Both the position numbers and the translations under genes were made by a program. From Albula goreensis (taxonomy: Eukaryota > Chordata > Actinopteri > Albuliformes > Albulidae): a stretch of 64,000 nt of DNA. This document shows positions 51,501-60,620 of the stretch, piece after piece; within the stretch, counting starts at the first letter, position 1, and each line of letters starts with the position of its first letter. The stretch covers positions 23,534,646 to 23,598,645 of the forward strand of contig CM040743.1 of NCBI GenBank assembly GCA_022829145.1, given 5' to 3'. The notes below the pieces were generated by a model. It was given only the letters and a program-made list of their open reading frames with translations. It made no database searches and was not told the origin of the DNA.

Positions 51501-52722
51501 TTCAGCATTTCCAGACAATCCTTCCATTCTCCATACAAAACTGGAGAATGAAGGTCCAATTATCTCATATTTAGCTAAAAGCCAGATTCCCAGGTCTTCC
51601 CTTCAAGAGAAAGAATGTATTTACTAAGGATATGAATTCCATCCTTTTCAATAAAAAATGTAAAGCAGATTCTGATTTGTTGTTTTTGTAAAGTGTGATA
51701 GACCTCCAAGAGATCAGTTGAAAAAATTTAGTTTTAAAGCACAGAGAACTTTATTGTGGAAAGATGTCGTAAAAGTAGCAATCTTCCAACAGAGATGAGG
51801 GTCCGCTCAGTTTTGGTGAACCTCCACGTCTGTGTCCGCTTATCCCTTAACCCCTGTCCTTCCTCATCAGAATCCCCAAAGTCCACATCTCAGAGGACGA
51901 GGAGGGAGGCAAGGAGATTGAGCTGTCAGACGACCCGTACGACTGCATGAGGCTGAATGTGGAAAACGTGCCCTGCATCGTGACTCTGTGCAAGGTGGGA
52001 CCTGCTTATGAAAGAACTTCACACAGACTCTCTGGCAGAACAAAGAGTGGTCGCTGCCAGTGCTGGAATTAAGACTGTTGCTGTTGGTCGGTGGAAAGTA
52101 GAAAACTGATGTTTGTGAGGTGTCTGTCTATATATATATATCCATATCTCTGGGTGTAAATATGTGTGTGTCTGCATTCATGCTGCATCCCAGGTGGGTC
52201 ACAGACACGTGGTGGATGCAACGCTGCTGGAGAAGGCCTGCTCAGTGGCCAGCCTGCTCATCTCTGTCACACAGCGGGGAACAGTCACCTGTGTCAGGAA
52301 GGTGGGAGGAGGAAGCCTGGACCCAGAGAGTATCTTTGAAATGACAGAGGTCGGCCAATTTCCATACCTGACCTTACGTACTAGTTACTCACACTGGATG
52401 GTTTAGTGAAGTATTATAGACAAGGGCTAAGCAACACTGCCACACCTAGTATTCAGTCCTGCTAATTTTTTAATAGGCAGTTTTCTGGCCACCCCTTGGC
52501 ACTACAGTAGTTGGCATGACCATAGTGATGGTGACTCAGACCGTGCGCCATTTCCTTGGGTGGAAACTGTATAGGTGGGTGTGGGTGAAGCTGACACTCT
52601 CTTTTGCACCTCTCCAGACAGGAAAGCGGGTGGGGAAGGCACTCCATGCTCCTCTAATGGAGGTCCTGCAGAAAGAGGAAAGCCTGGAAAAGAAGAGACA
52701 GAAAGTGGGCTTCCTGGGATGA
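48451..52722 (+). CDS. exosc7: exosc7 (Rrp42), RNA exosome ring subunit, complete
   Basis: EXOSC7 is one of six RNase PH-like subunits of the nine-protein exosome core. It pairs with the EXOSC6 (Mtr3) subunit, has no catalytic activity in animals, and shapes the channel that feeds RNA to the 3'-5' nucleases in nucleus and cytoplasm. Eight exons: 48451-48507, 48888-48989, 49073-49167, 49867-50032, 51033-51103, 51871-51994, 52194-52349 and 52618-52722. They total 876 bases, or 291 residues plus stop, the same length as the human protein. It starts MATVQVSEAEKVYIMHGVR. Conserved blocks include DDLRVDGRGCEDYR, NATPEFEGRGGEELGTEL, EHCWVLYVDVL, IELSDDPYDC, ENVPCIVTLCK, SLDPESIFEM and the terminal KRQKVGFLG. 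All introns are GT/AG, and no frame break is present. Confidence 0.98.
48615..48795. repeat. G-run-rich dispersed-repeat-like block in exosc7 intron 1
   Basis: It contains GTGGGGGGGACC, AGTGGGGGGGACGGACGG, ACTGGGGGGACATATCCCCC and TTTAGGGGGCTGGGGG. The ggggggacatgtccccc motif is typical of a teleost repeat I cannot name. Several G-runs lie close enough to allow quadruplex structure. Confidence 0.5.
48888..48989 (+). CDS. exosc7: exosc7 exon 2
   Basis: Thirty-four codons run from DDLRVDGRGCEDYR to GSAKVTL. The acceptor is ATAATAG|G and the donor CTG|GTGAGA. The exon starts the first half of the RNase PH-like fold. Confidence 0.95.
49073..49167 (+). CDS. exosc7: exosc7 exon 3
   Basis: It encodes GHTVVLVGIKAEIGKPKP, then MVTDEGYLEFFVD and two bases of a Cys codon that the next exon completes. 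The acceptor is GTTTTTCAG|G and the donor CTG|GTAAGT. Confidence 0.95.
49867..50032 (+). CDS. exosc7: exosc7 exon 4
   Basis: It completes the Cys codon and encodes SANATPEFEGRGGEELGTEL through EHCWVLYVDVL. The acceptor is TCTGTCAG|C and the donor CTG|GTAAGA. A second AG five bases further on would break the conserved CSAN reading, so the first is chosen. Confidence 0.95.
51033..51103 (+). CDS. exosc7: exosc7 exon 5
   Basis: The 71 bases encode LLQCDGNLFDAISVAIKAAL, then FNT and two bases of an Arg codon. The acceptor is TTTCCTCAG|C and the donor ACG|GTATGG. Confidence 0.95.
51364..51530 (+). repeat. Dispersed repeat, copy 1 (exosc7 intron 5)
   Basis: It shares long blocks with 53101-53256 in the same order and orientation: tcaggacaatg, gtatttaccaaag, aaacccat, actcataatgacaccttt, gtttacc/gtttagt, tttgaactctcc and atttcc. 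I do not recognise the family. Confidence 0.65.
51871..51994 (+). CDS. exosc7: exosc7 exon 6
   Basis: It completes the Arg codon and encodes IPKVHISEDEEGGKEIELSD, then DPYDCMRLNVENVPCIVTLC and K. The acceptor is CTCATCAG|A and the donor AAG|GTGGGA. Confidence 0.95.
52194..52349 (+). CDS. exosc7: exosc7 exon 7
   Basis: Fifty-two codons run from VGHRHVVDATLLEKACSVAS to SLDPESIFEMTE, in phase 0 at both ends. The acceptor is GCATCCCAG|G and the donor GAG|GTCGGC. The HRHVVDAT and DPE motifs are diagnostic of the family. Confidence 0.96.
52618..52722 (+). CDS. exosc7: exosc7 exon 8 and stop
   Basis: It encodes TGKRVGKALHAPLMEVLQKE, then ESLEKKRQKVGFLG, then TGA at 52720-52722. The acceptor is CCTCTCCAG|A. 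The basic KKRQKVGFLG tail is conserved. Confidence 0.96.
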   Translation, partial: TGKRVGKALHAPLMEVLQKEESLEKKRQKVGFLG

Positions 52723-52760
52723 AGTCACATTTTTCCATTTTTGTAGAAGTTGCTTTTTCT

Positions 52761-52766
52761 AATAAA
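52761..52766 (+). terminator. exosc7 polyadenylation signal
   Basis: AATAAA lies 38 bases after the exosc7 stop and is followed by a T/G-rich stretch. This gives a very short 3' UTR, as is common for this gene class. Confidence 0.7.
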
Positions 52767-53100
52767 ATTTTTGTTTGTTTTTTCTTAAGAGTAGTCTGTC
52801 TGATTTTGTGGAAAAAACCCACATTTCACCTTTGTTCAGGGTCTTTGATCCAAGGCAGTATTTGTCAGGTGCATCACCATTTAGACATCACATAGTATAA
52901 ATTTATTGTATGAATGATGCAATCTGTCATTTACAATTTTCACACAATATTATCTGAAGGCCTTATGTCTCTCTGAATGCATATGTGATGTGCACTTCTG
53001 AAATAATCCTGAATTATATATTCACTGTAATTTCAGATATAATATAATATTATGTAATATAATACATATAATTTGGGAGTGTAAACTGGTAAACTGGTTT

Positions 53101-53256
53101 TTGGTGGAACAATTCCATTTGTCATCAGGACAATGTGAAGTGGTATTTACCAAAGCACAGGAAACCCATGTGACACAGGCCAAACACTCATAATGACACC
53201 TTTGTTTAGTGCAACTGCTCCTTTGAACTCTCCTTTCCGTATTTCCCAAGCAATCA
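53101..53256 (+). repeat. Dispersed repeat, copy 2 (downstream of exosc7)
   Basis: It is the second copy of the repeat at 51364-51530, diverged but collinear. The identical block CTCATAATGACACCTTTGTT is the clearest part. Confidence 0.65.
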
Positions 53257-54099
53257 TGTCTATTTATTTCTTCATTTTGGGGAAAAAAAACATTTGGTTT
53301 TTCTCGGAAATGATATGCCTGTGTGAAATTATTTTTGTTTACTTGAAACCCTGCTTCATAAAAGTGCTGAATTCCAGAAACTTTATTGCCACTCAATGCA
53401 TGGTTATATAACCCAAGTATGATTGCTCCTGTGTTGGATCTTTTACTTTGCATGCTTGCTGTAGTAGTATTGTAGCTGACAAAGCTCAAAAAGTTTGAAG
53501 AAAAAAAAGTGCAGTTCGAATTTGTAAGTCAACTTAGGGACAAATGTTGGTTGAAAACAGGCCAAGGACAACACACTTTGTTTGGGAAAATAATAGGTTT
53601 GAGTCAAAACTGGAATTGTTGGAAATTGGCTATTTTAATGGAAATTTTTGTTCAGGATTTTTGGCACGCTTCTGGGCAAAGAACTGCCAAACTACGAGTG
53701 GATCGGAGGCACATGGAGAAAATGCAAGCATAGTCATGCTGTTATTGGGTATGTGCAGGTGGATGCTATGCACCAAGTCTAATAGGGGTTAATGCACCTT
53801 AGATGAGCTTTTTGGAATGCAGCTGGAGTCTTAGGCCACTTTGCACTGATGGTTTGTCCAGTAAGACCTGCCACGTGGACACTCTTGAACATCCAGCACA
53901 AGGCCCTGACCAGATGTGTAGCTGGAATACTGCCATTCCTTCATAACCCATGGGCTTTACACTGGGTCACTGCCTGAAAAGAAAAACATTATAGTTTTCT
54001 AAATATAGCGTCTGTCAGTCCTCAGCTTTGACAGAAACTCACAGAAGGTAGTTCTGGCAAATAAATACACCAGTCTGTAGGGCCTTTGGGTGACATACA

Positions 54100-54405
54100 C
54101 CAGTGGTCCCCAAAATCGGTCCTGGGAGCCCACTGTGTATGCTGGTTTTTATTCCAACCACAACTGCAATCCCAGAATCTTAACGAGCTGTTAATTGTTA
54201 ATAATTGTTCAATTGTTCATGCTTTTCATGATCAGAGAGATAATTTGCCATTATAGCTATGAATGTCATGAAGAGAAAAATTGATCAAAAGCATGAACAA
54301 TTATGAATAATTAATAGCTTGTTAAGATTCTGGGATTGCAATAGTGGTTGGAATAAAAACCAGCATACACAGTGGGTCCCCAGGACCGACGTTGGGGACC
54401 ACTGG
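54100..54405. mobile_element. 306-base foldback MITE
   Basis: It is bounded by CCAGTGGTCCCCAA and its inverse TTGGGGACCACTGG. The two arms, about 130 bases each, are near-perfect inverted repeats. They include ATGCTGGTTTTTATTCCAAC and its inverse, and GCAATCCCAGAATCTTAA and its inverse. The central 50 or so bases are unpaired. There is no coding frame and no clear target duplication. Confidence 0.85.
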
Positions 54406-55342
54406 CTTATGCCATAGAGGCACATGTTTGTGGTGCAGATGTGGGCTCTGTGACTAAGAGTTCAACACCAACCCATGCCATTATCAGCAACTGCCAGAAG
54501 TCTGTATCAGTGAGGCAACAATTTGCTCAGCCTCACTGGGGAAACTTGTGGTTAAGCTAGCATTCATAAAACTGACTTTATCTTCCTCTGGCATAGGATG
54601 TGTATGATTTGTCGCACGTGTGCAGTGTAGGACCATTGAGGACCAGTTGCCATATTAATTGTTTGAGTTATGTTCAAAAGAGTAGTATTAGTACAGTGGA
54701 GTTATATTCTCCACTCACCCCTATACAGAGGTATAGTATTGTGCATGAATTGTTATATGGACTTATTGTGATTGCTAATGAACTGATGTACCTGATTCCA
54801 GTGCAGGTTCATTTTTTTAGTGCAAGGGAGGAAATTGCATGCGGTGCATATGTGTTTAGAGTTTGAAATTAGTGACCTCAAGGATGGACAGGACTGCTAC
54901 TTTAGCATTGATAAGGAAAGTCACATGTCTACCATATACAACAATAAAGTAAACTTTGTTATAATCTTAATTGTAATGAAATTGTATGTGTAAGGGAGAG
55001 GTAAGTTGCAGCTTTGAAAAATCATCAAGACATTTGGACAGGTGTCAGTGAGAATTAAAATATGGAAACATGCCTCAGATATTTTATAATACATATGGGA
55101 ACAAGACAGTAACCTCTGGTTAAGCTGGGCAAGTTCAAACGTTCTGTTGCCGGGGTTGGGTTTTGGTCCCACACTTCTGATCTTATTTAGCGAAGGATGA
55201 AGTAACAACTTTTTTTTGGCCTCCTGCACTTAGTCATTTTTTTGAGAGCAGGAGTTTTTGATTACAGTTTTTTTCCACTTTGTGGGTATGAGAAAGATAA
55301 ATTGCAGCTCCAAAGGCTGAGAGTGCAGTCCCAGACTTGACC

Positions 55343-55438
55343 ATGGATCTCAGAGGAGCACGTGTCATTCTCTGCCTTCTCTTTCTCATCCCCTCATCAT
55401 TCCAACAGACTCCCCAAAGAAGAAACCTATCAAAAAAG
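55343..55438 (+). CDS. clec3b: clec3b exon 1 (signal peptide; apparent one-base frame break)
   Basis: The ATG frame reads MDLRGARVILCLLFLIPSSF, then QQTPQRRNLSKK, and stops making tetranectin-like sense after QQ. The next frame reads SPKKKPIKK and ends with the G needed to complete an Asp codon with exon 2, as in the family. That second frame has no ATG after an upstream stop at 55318-55320. The donor is AAG|GTAGGA. No other GT donor could correct the phase. Confidence 0.8.
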
Positions 55439-57641
55439 GTAGGAGACAACTAGTGGTGTGTTTTCTTTTTCTGTAACTTTTACAAGAAAAAATGTTGCAA
55501 AAAGTACTATGGAGCTTTGTGCCTATCAGCCTGCTAAATCACATTTGTAATACCTGCATTAAATATTAGGTTGACCCTATTAGAATTTATTATCAATAAT
55601 CAGGTTTTTGAAAATGACCTGTTTATTTTATGAAGGGATGGAAGGAAAGTTTTTAAAATGCATCTATGATATATGCAATCATTTTGCCAGCCAAACTTCT
55701 TCAGTCAGTTGGTTTTATTTGATAACATTTTATAGAACAAATTCAGTCTAAATTCTGGGAAATGAAAACAAAGATTACTAAATTCTTTGTCTTTTGAGAC
55801 AGAAATAAAATGAAATCCAGAGAATGACTTTTGAATGACGAAATGTGGGTATAATGCATGTAATGATGATTACATGTTAAGATGTGATTTGACTGGATTC
55901 ATACAATGTGGTAAAGACCTTGGAATTCGGGAGATTAATGCTCTCCTTCCTTGCTTCCTACACTACTGTTAATTGCACAGCAGTGCTCTGAAAAGAACAT
56001 TTCACAGGGTCACTTCAGGGGAATGCTACAGTCTCATTTACCTTGCTTTTCATGTGATCAAAATTCCTGCTTTTCTTTCTTTCTATACAAATGAAATCCA
56101 GACACTGTGAGCACTGCTGCCATTGAAGACCTGCAGAAGCAGATCGATGACCTCACACAAGAGGTGATGCTCCTGAAGGAACAGCAGGCTTTGCAGACTG
56201 GTGAGATGTCTTGCACATTGCGTTGCTTCCTTGTGTGCTGGGTCGAACATTTGGGACTGGATAGACCAACACTGTCATTGTCAGTATGATCAGGATCAGG
56301 GGAGAGGGAGTCAATGTGTAGTGAAAGTGAAGCTGAAAGTTTTTGAATACTAAGTAATGGACAGCTTCATAAATAAAAGAGAATCATTTCTAACCTATCA
56401 TTTCTGATTGATGTGCATTCAGTTATTTTGAAGGAGTAAAGGAATTAGGTATCCAATCTAGATTGTACAGTTTAATCAAGTATTTAGGATTTCAGTGAAT
56501 ATTAAGAGACTGATTGGCTGAAAAACTTTGGTTACCTGCGTCCATGAAGCCTGAATTACTTATCTGGTTATTTTGTGAGGGCTTCAGATTGAAGCAAAAA
56601 CCAGAGGCGTCTCTGTCACTCCGGCATCAAGATTGGCTTCCTCTGAGGTCAGTTACCTAAAAGCACAGAGCTTGTGCCTCGGCCAGAATTCATTCCATAA
56701 CCTTGGACAGAGAAAGGGGTTCTGCAGCCCAGACCCTGTGGTCATCCCAACTGCTGTTTGTAGCGGTTGCCAGGGGAATGTGGGCAGCACCGTTTGTTCT
56801 GTACAGCAGCAGGTTGGCCTTATGTAATCCCGACACATGGCTCACATCTGCCCTTTTGATGTTAAATGCTGAGGAGTAACATGATCTTCTCCGGACTGGA
56901 GAGCATATGATGTGACTTACTGTGGGAGTCTGACTGTGGTCTGGGGAGAAGATGTGTACTAAGAGCTATTGACTTCATCACAGGCCATGGTTTTTCTTCA
57001 CTGAAGTTAGAAAAACAGTTGTGAATCTGTTATGAATCTCATTAATTGTCAGTGTTTGAATCCACACAAAACTGTCGAATAAATCAGTCAGTCCTCTTCT
57101 CTTAATTCGTAGCTGTTTCTGTACAATAGAGTACACCTTTCGGAGCAGAAAAATCTGTAATTTCAAGAAATGGGGCTTTTGAGATCCATGAAAGATCAAA
57201 TATCATTTATGATTTAAATCTTCCTTTGATTTCCTCTCAGTTTGTTTAAAGGGAATGAAGATCCATGGCAAATGCTATCTGGCAGATACTCAGGTGAAGC
57301 CCTTCCACTCAGCCAGCGAAGACTGCATCTCCAAGGGGGGCACGCTCAGCACCCCCATGACGAGTGACGAGAATGACCAGCTGTATGAGTATGTGCGAAA
57401 GAACATGGGCCTCGGCGTGCAAATTTGGCTCGGCATCAATGACATGGTGACCGAGGGTCAGTGGCTAGATCAGACCGGCTCTCAAGTGCGTTACACCAAC
57501 TGGGACACCAAAGTCATCAGGAAGCCAGGCGGTGACCGCTCCCTGAACTGCGCCATTCTGTCTGGCGTGTCTAAGGGGATGTGGTATGAGCAGAACTGCC
57601 GTTCCAATAAGGCCTCCGTGTGCGAGTTCAATATCGTCTGA
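55343..57641 (+). CDS. clec3b: clec3b, tetranectin (three exons; reading-frame conflict in exon 1)
   Basis: Tetranectin is a secreted homotrimeric C-type-lectin-domain protein that in mammals binds calcium, heparin and plasminogen kringle 4. Three exons, 55343-55438, 56102-56200 and 57241-57641, match the known gene layout: signal plus lysine-rich segment, trimerising coiled coil, lectin domain. About 199 codons are present, against 202 residues in human. The ATG at 55343 gives a good signal peptide (MDLRGARVILCLLFLIPSSF). However, its frame reaches the exon 1 donor in phase 0, while exon 2 is open only in phase 1. The lysine-rich segment SPKKKPIKK sits in the other frame, as if one base were missing near 55403-55412. 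Exon 3 is intact, but several calcium and kringle-4 residues are changed. Either an assembly error or a decaying gene would explain the frame. Confidence 0.9.
55439..57240. other. clec3b introns 1 and 2
   Basis: The introns 55439-56101 and 56201-57240 carry no recognised exon or repeat. Confidence 0.55.
56102..56200 (+). CDS. clec3b: clec3b exon 2 (trimerising coiled coil)
   Basis: The 99 bases, phase 1 at both ends, encode TVSTAAIEDLQKQIDDLTQE, then VMLLKEQQALQT. Hydrophobic residues spaced as heptads (I, L, I, L, V, L) and the family-typical LLKEQQALQT mark the coiled coil that holds the trimer. The acceptor is AAATCCAG|A and the donor CTG|GTGAGA. The other two frames hit a stop within the exon. 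Confidence 0.93.
57241..57641 (+). CDS. clec3b: clec3b exon 3 (C-type lectin-like domain)
   Basis: It encodes VCLKGMKIHGKCYLADTQVK, then a full long-form lectin fold with ASEDCISKGGTLSTPM, the IWLGINDMVTEGQW core, LNCAILSG, and a C-terminal VCEFNIV followed by TGA. The six disulphide cysteines are present. At the place of the mammalian QPDGGKTEN calcium/kringle motif it reads KPGGDRSLN, so acidic or amide ligands are lost at two or three positions. The acceptor is TTTCCTCTCAG|T. Confidence 0.95.
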
Positions 57642-58199
57642 GCAAACGAAAGCATTATCATTGTTCTGGCTGCCGATGTAGTGTATTAAGTCCTGCCATC
57701 CATTTAAAAAAACATTCACACAGATGACTGTCCTCTTTGACCATCAATCATTTCACTTACAAACCCTTAAATATTTTGTAATAATACTCTAAATTCTGTA
57801 TCTCATCAATATTACTCAATTCAGTAACAATGTTATTTGTAAATGACACTATATCGGCAATTTCTTAATTGTTTTCTAACATCCTTTGATGTCATAGAAC
57901 CTGCCATGTATTATGGGTGATTTCTTTCATTAATGTGTGGCGACTGTGCATATTGTACATTTCTGTTTTCTTCATTCAGCATCATATGCTCATATTTTCC
58001 TTTTTTAAATTACAAATATATCATCATAATCAAAGAAGCCCCGGGCCAGGACGTCTATTCTCCTATACCCTCCGGCCGCTTACATTACAGAAAGAGCTCA
58101 CAATGCTATTCAAAGTGGCACATTGGCAATTGAAATGAAAAAGACTTATGTTTATTGACTCTAACATATAACTGTCATAAAATTAGACCAAAGTGATTA

Positions 58200-58440
58200 A
58201 ATAAAATCATGTTAATCATTTTATACAATAGAATCAATGTAGGTTTCTTCATACAGACAAAGCTGAAAAGTTGCGAGTTGTTGCACATTTCCTGCACTTT
58301 TTCTTTCCAGTCCTTTCCTCTGTGTAAACAAAAAGAATACGTTTTTACTCAGTCAGCTAGCCTTTGTATACTTGTTTGTTTTCTAAACAAAAATGTCTAG
58401 CCTGATGTAACTGACCAAAAGCATAACTCCTCTAAATAAA
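58200..58440 (+). terminator. Candidate polyadenylation signals for clec3b
   Basis: AATAAA occurs at 58200-58205 and again at 58435-58440, about 560 and 800 bases after the clec3b stop. I cannot tell which is used. Confidence 0.4.
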
Positions 58441-60002
58441 ATTCATTTAAAAAACATGCATTTTAATTTTGTTCCAGATGTCCTTTTATAATTGTTGCAG
58501 AGTAAATTGAAAAAATGAGCAGTTGTGTTGGCAGGAATACTAGAGTTTTTCCTAGTTAAATTTTATGCTGAAAGATCAAAGCTCTTTTGTGATTAATAGA
58601 GTACAACTTGTTCCATTGTTTTTTAAACTCCATCATCACTCCATATTATATAATTATGGATGGAAAAAATCCACCTGGTAGTTTGTATGACTGTCCAAAT
58701 CCCAGCTTTTATAAAACTTTATTGACATGACATCTTTGAAATTCTGAAAAGTACATTTAAAAGAAACCTCTAAACTTAAGGGAGAGAACTGTTGGCCTTT
58801 TATGATGATAGCCCCGAAAACCTTAAAGACTTTCCAAACTAATTAAAAAAGCACTCACGTTATGAATTATTTACAAAGGAATAAATATAAATTCCAAAAT
58901 AAACACACATTGTACCCAGAATAAAAATAGTAAGGACTGAATGGTTTTACACAGCACATCGTGAGAGAGAATTGAAAATGCATTTAGCTGTGAATTAAGT
59001 CCAGTTCACATATGCTTCATAATATTTCAACCTCTGGGAATGAAACCGTTATCACACTTACAAATGAATATAATAACAAAAAATCATAAATCAGCTAACA
59101 GTACATCTAGTCAGTGATTACTGTCCATAATTTACTTTTGCTTTGGCAGTACGGTGTATATTGGCATTATATCTCTGGTTGAGGAACATATAAATTTTCC
59201 TAGGTACAGACATTTATCATCTGTTCGTCCGTGTGAATTAAACCACATCTGTGTACTCTCAGAAGTCACTCACTTCCCGTGATTAACAACATGAGTGCAG
59301 CGTTTGTTTAAAAATAAAGGAACTGCCACGCACATGTGCTGATCTCAAACTGTTTGATGAAACAAACATTTCTTAAAAGAAACAAACTCAACTTCCACAG
59401 CCAAAATACCATAGGCAAACACGACGCAGGGCCAAGGGTGTGTGTTGCCCTTGGAACTTAACTTTGAACCACCTTATTTACCGCCAGCTCTGAAAAGACA
59501 GAACTGTGACTCTCAGTTGTGAATGGAGTATCCAAAGTCATACTGCTCCACAGAAACATAGATAATTACCCACAGTTCTAAATACTCTCTCACTATATAC
59601 ACATTTTACATGCTGTAACATCACATTTGGTAGATTTGGTATATTGTTAGAATCGGTTAACACAATCTTTAAATTGAAGGGGGAGGGGGGCAAGTGCAAG
59701 ACAAACACTTTCAAGATAAAAGTATAAAATTCAACTCATACTGCATATCTTCCCAATTTCATTCAATCATCAGGCATTAATATAATTCACCATTCATATG
59801 AGGAATGACACAGAACAAATATAATTCATAATGAAATTACAGGCTTAAGATAATGCATAAAGGCTTGAACTGGCCTCATTCAAAGAGTGTACATGCGTGA
59901 AGCACCTCATAGCCAGTTTAGTTTAAAAAGGAGATGAAACCAATAGGATACCTGGGCTCACTAAGAGGTCCTTGCAGGAGGCCTACATTGGAGGCCTGGT
60001 TT

Positions 60003-60008
60003 TTTATT
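60003..60008 (-). terminator. Candidate polyadenylation signal for cdcp1
   Basis: A minus-strand AATAAA lies about 135 bases past the cdcp1 stop. Another minus-strand copy near 58716-58722 would give a much longer 3' UTR of about 1.4 kb, so the true 3' end is open. Confidence 0.3.
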
Positions 60009-60142
60009 TTCTGTCAATGCTGGCCATCTGAATCTAAAAACAGGTAAGGCTCTTACTTTTTAATATGTGAGGGAGCCTGGAACTGTGAGAGATAGTGGCC
60101 ATTAGTAAAAAACAGCAGTCTGTCCCATAGCAATACTCCTTT

Positions 60143-60620
60143 CTACAAGGCCTCCTCCATCTCTCCTATGGGCTCTGCCTGCGGCTCCACAGTAGAGAGG
60201 CGCAGTGGGGTGAGGTCTCCATTGCTTTTGAACGTGTTCAGTTCGTTGTCCACCATGCGGCGATCCACAAAGCCCAAGCTCCCCTGACGGTCTACTGGCG
60301 TGTGGGGCCTGGCCGGGCCCATGCCTTGGGATGGGTCCAGGAAAGGCCGGTACACATCTTGTTCAGTGTCTGACATTGGGGCCTTCTCCATCCTGGAAGG
60401 TTTGCCGTCTGCCTGCGGGCCTCCGTACTGGTCGGTCACCGGACCGCTGTAGGCAGGATCATGAAGCAGGTGACCGTATACCATGTTGTCTTCAATGGAG
60501 GTGTAGACGTGGGACTCGTTGCTCGCCCGGGATTTGGGGAACCCCCCCTCACCTGGCAGGAAGATGTTCCCCTTGGGAATGTAGATGGATGCCTCTTTGG
60601 CCAATTTCTTTTTCTTCTTC
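60143..60620 (-). CDS. cdcp1: cdcp1 last exon (cytoplasmic tail with conserved tyrosines)
   Basis: The acceptor is GCAAACAG|G. It finishes the Arg codon and encodes KKKKKLAKEASIYIPKG and onward to GEMEEAL, with the stop at 60143-60145. Conserved tyrosine motifs, in order, are SIYIPK, ESHVYTSIED, DNMVYGHLLHD and DVYRPFLD. They correspond to the mammalian sites near 707, 734, 743 and 762. The tail has 158 complete codons. Confidence 0.95.

Larger units (their letters stand above)
49168..51870. other. exosc7 introns 3-5
   Basis: The introns at 49168-49866, 50033-51032 and 51104-51870 are AT-rich with no further exon. The last one contains one copy of the dispersed repeat listed at 51364-51530. 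Confidence 0.6.
52767..55342. other. exosc7-clec3b intergenic interval
   Basis: It contains the second copy of the dispersed repeat (53101-53256) and a 306-base foldback element (54100-54405). The rest is AT-rich, and no gene was seen. Confidence 0.6.
57642..60142. other. Convergent 3' ends of clec3b and cdcp1
   Basis: This 2.5 kb AT-rich stretch lies between the stops of two genes that face each other. It probably holds both 3' UTRs. No coding exon was recognised. Confidence 0.55.
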
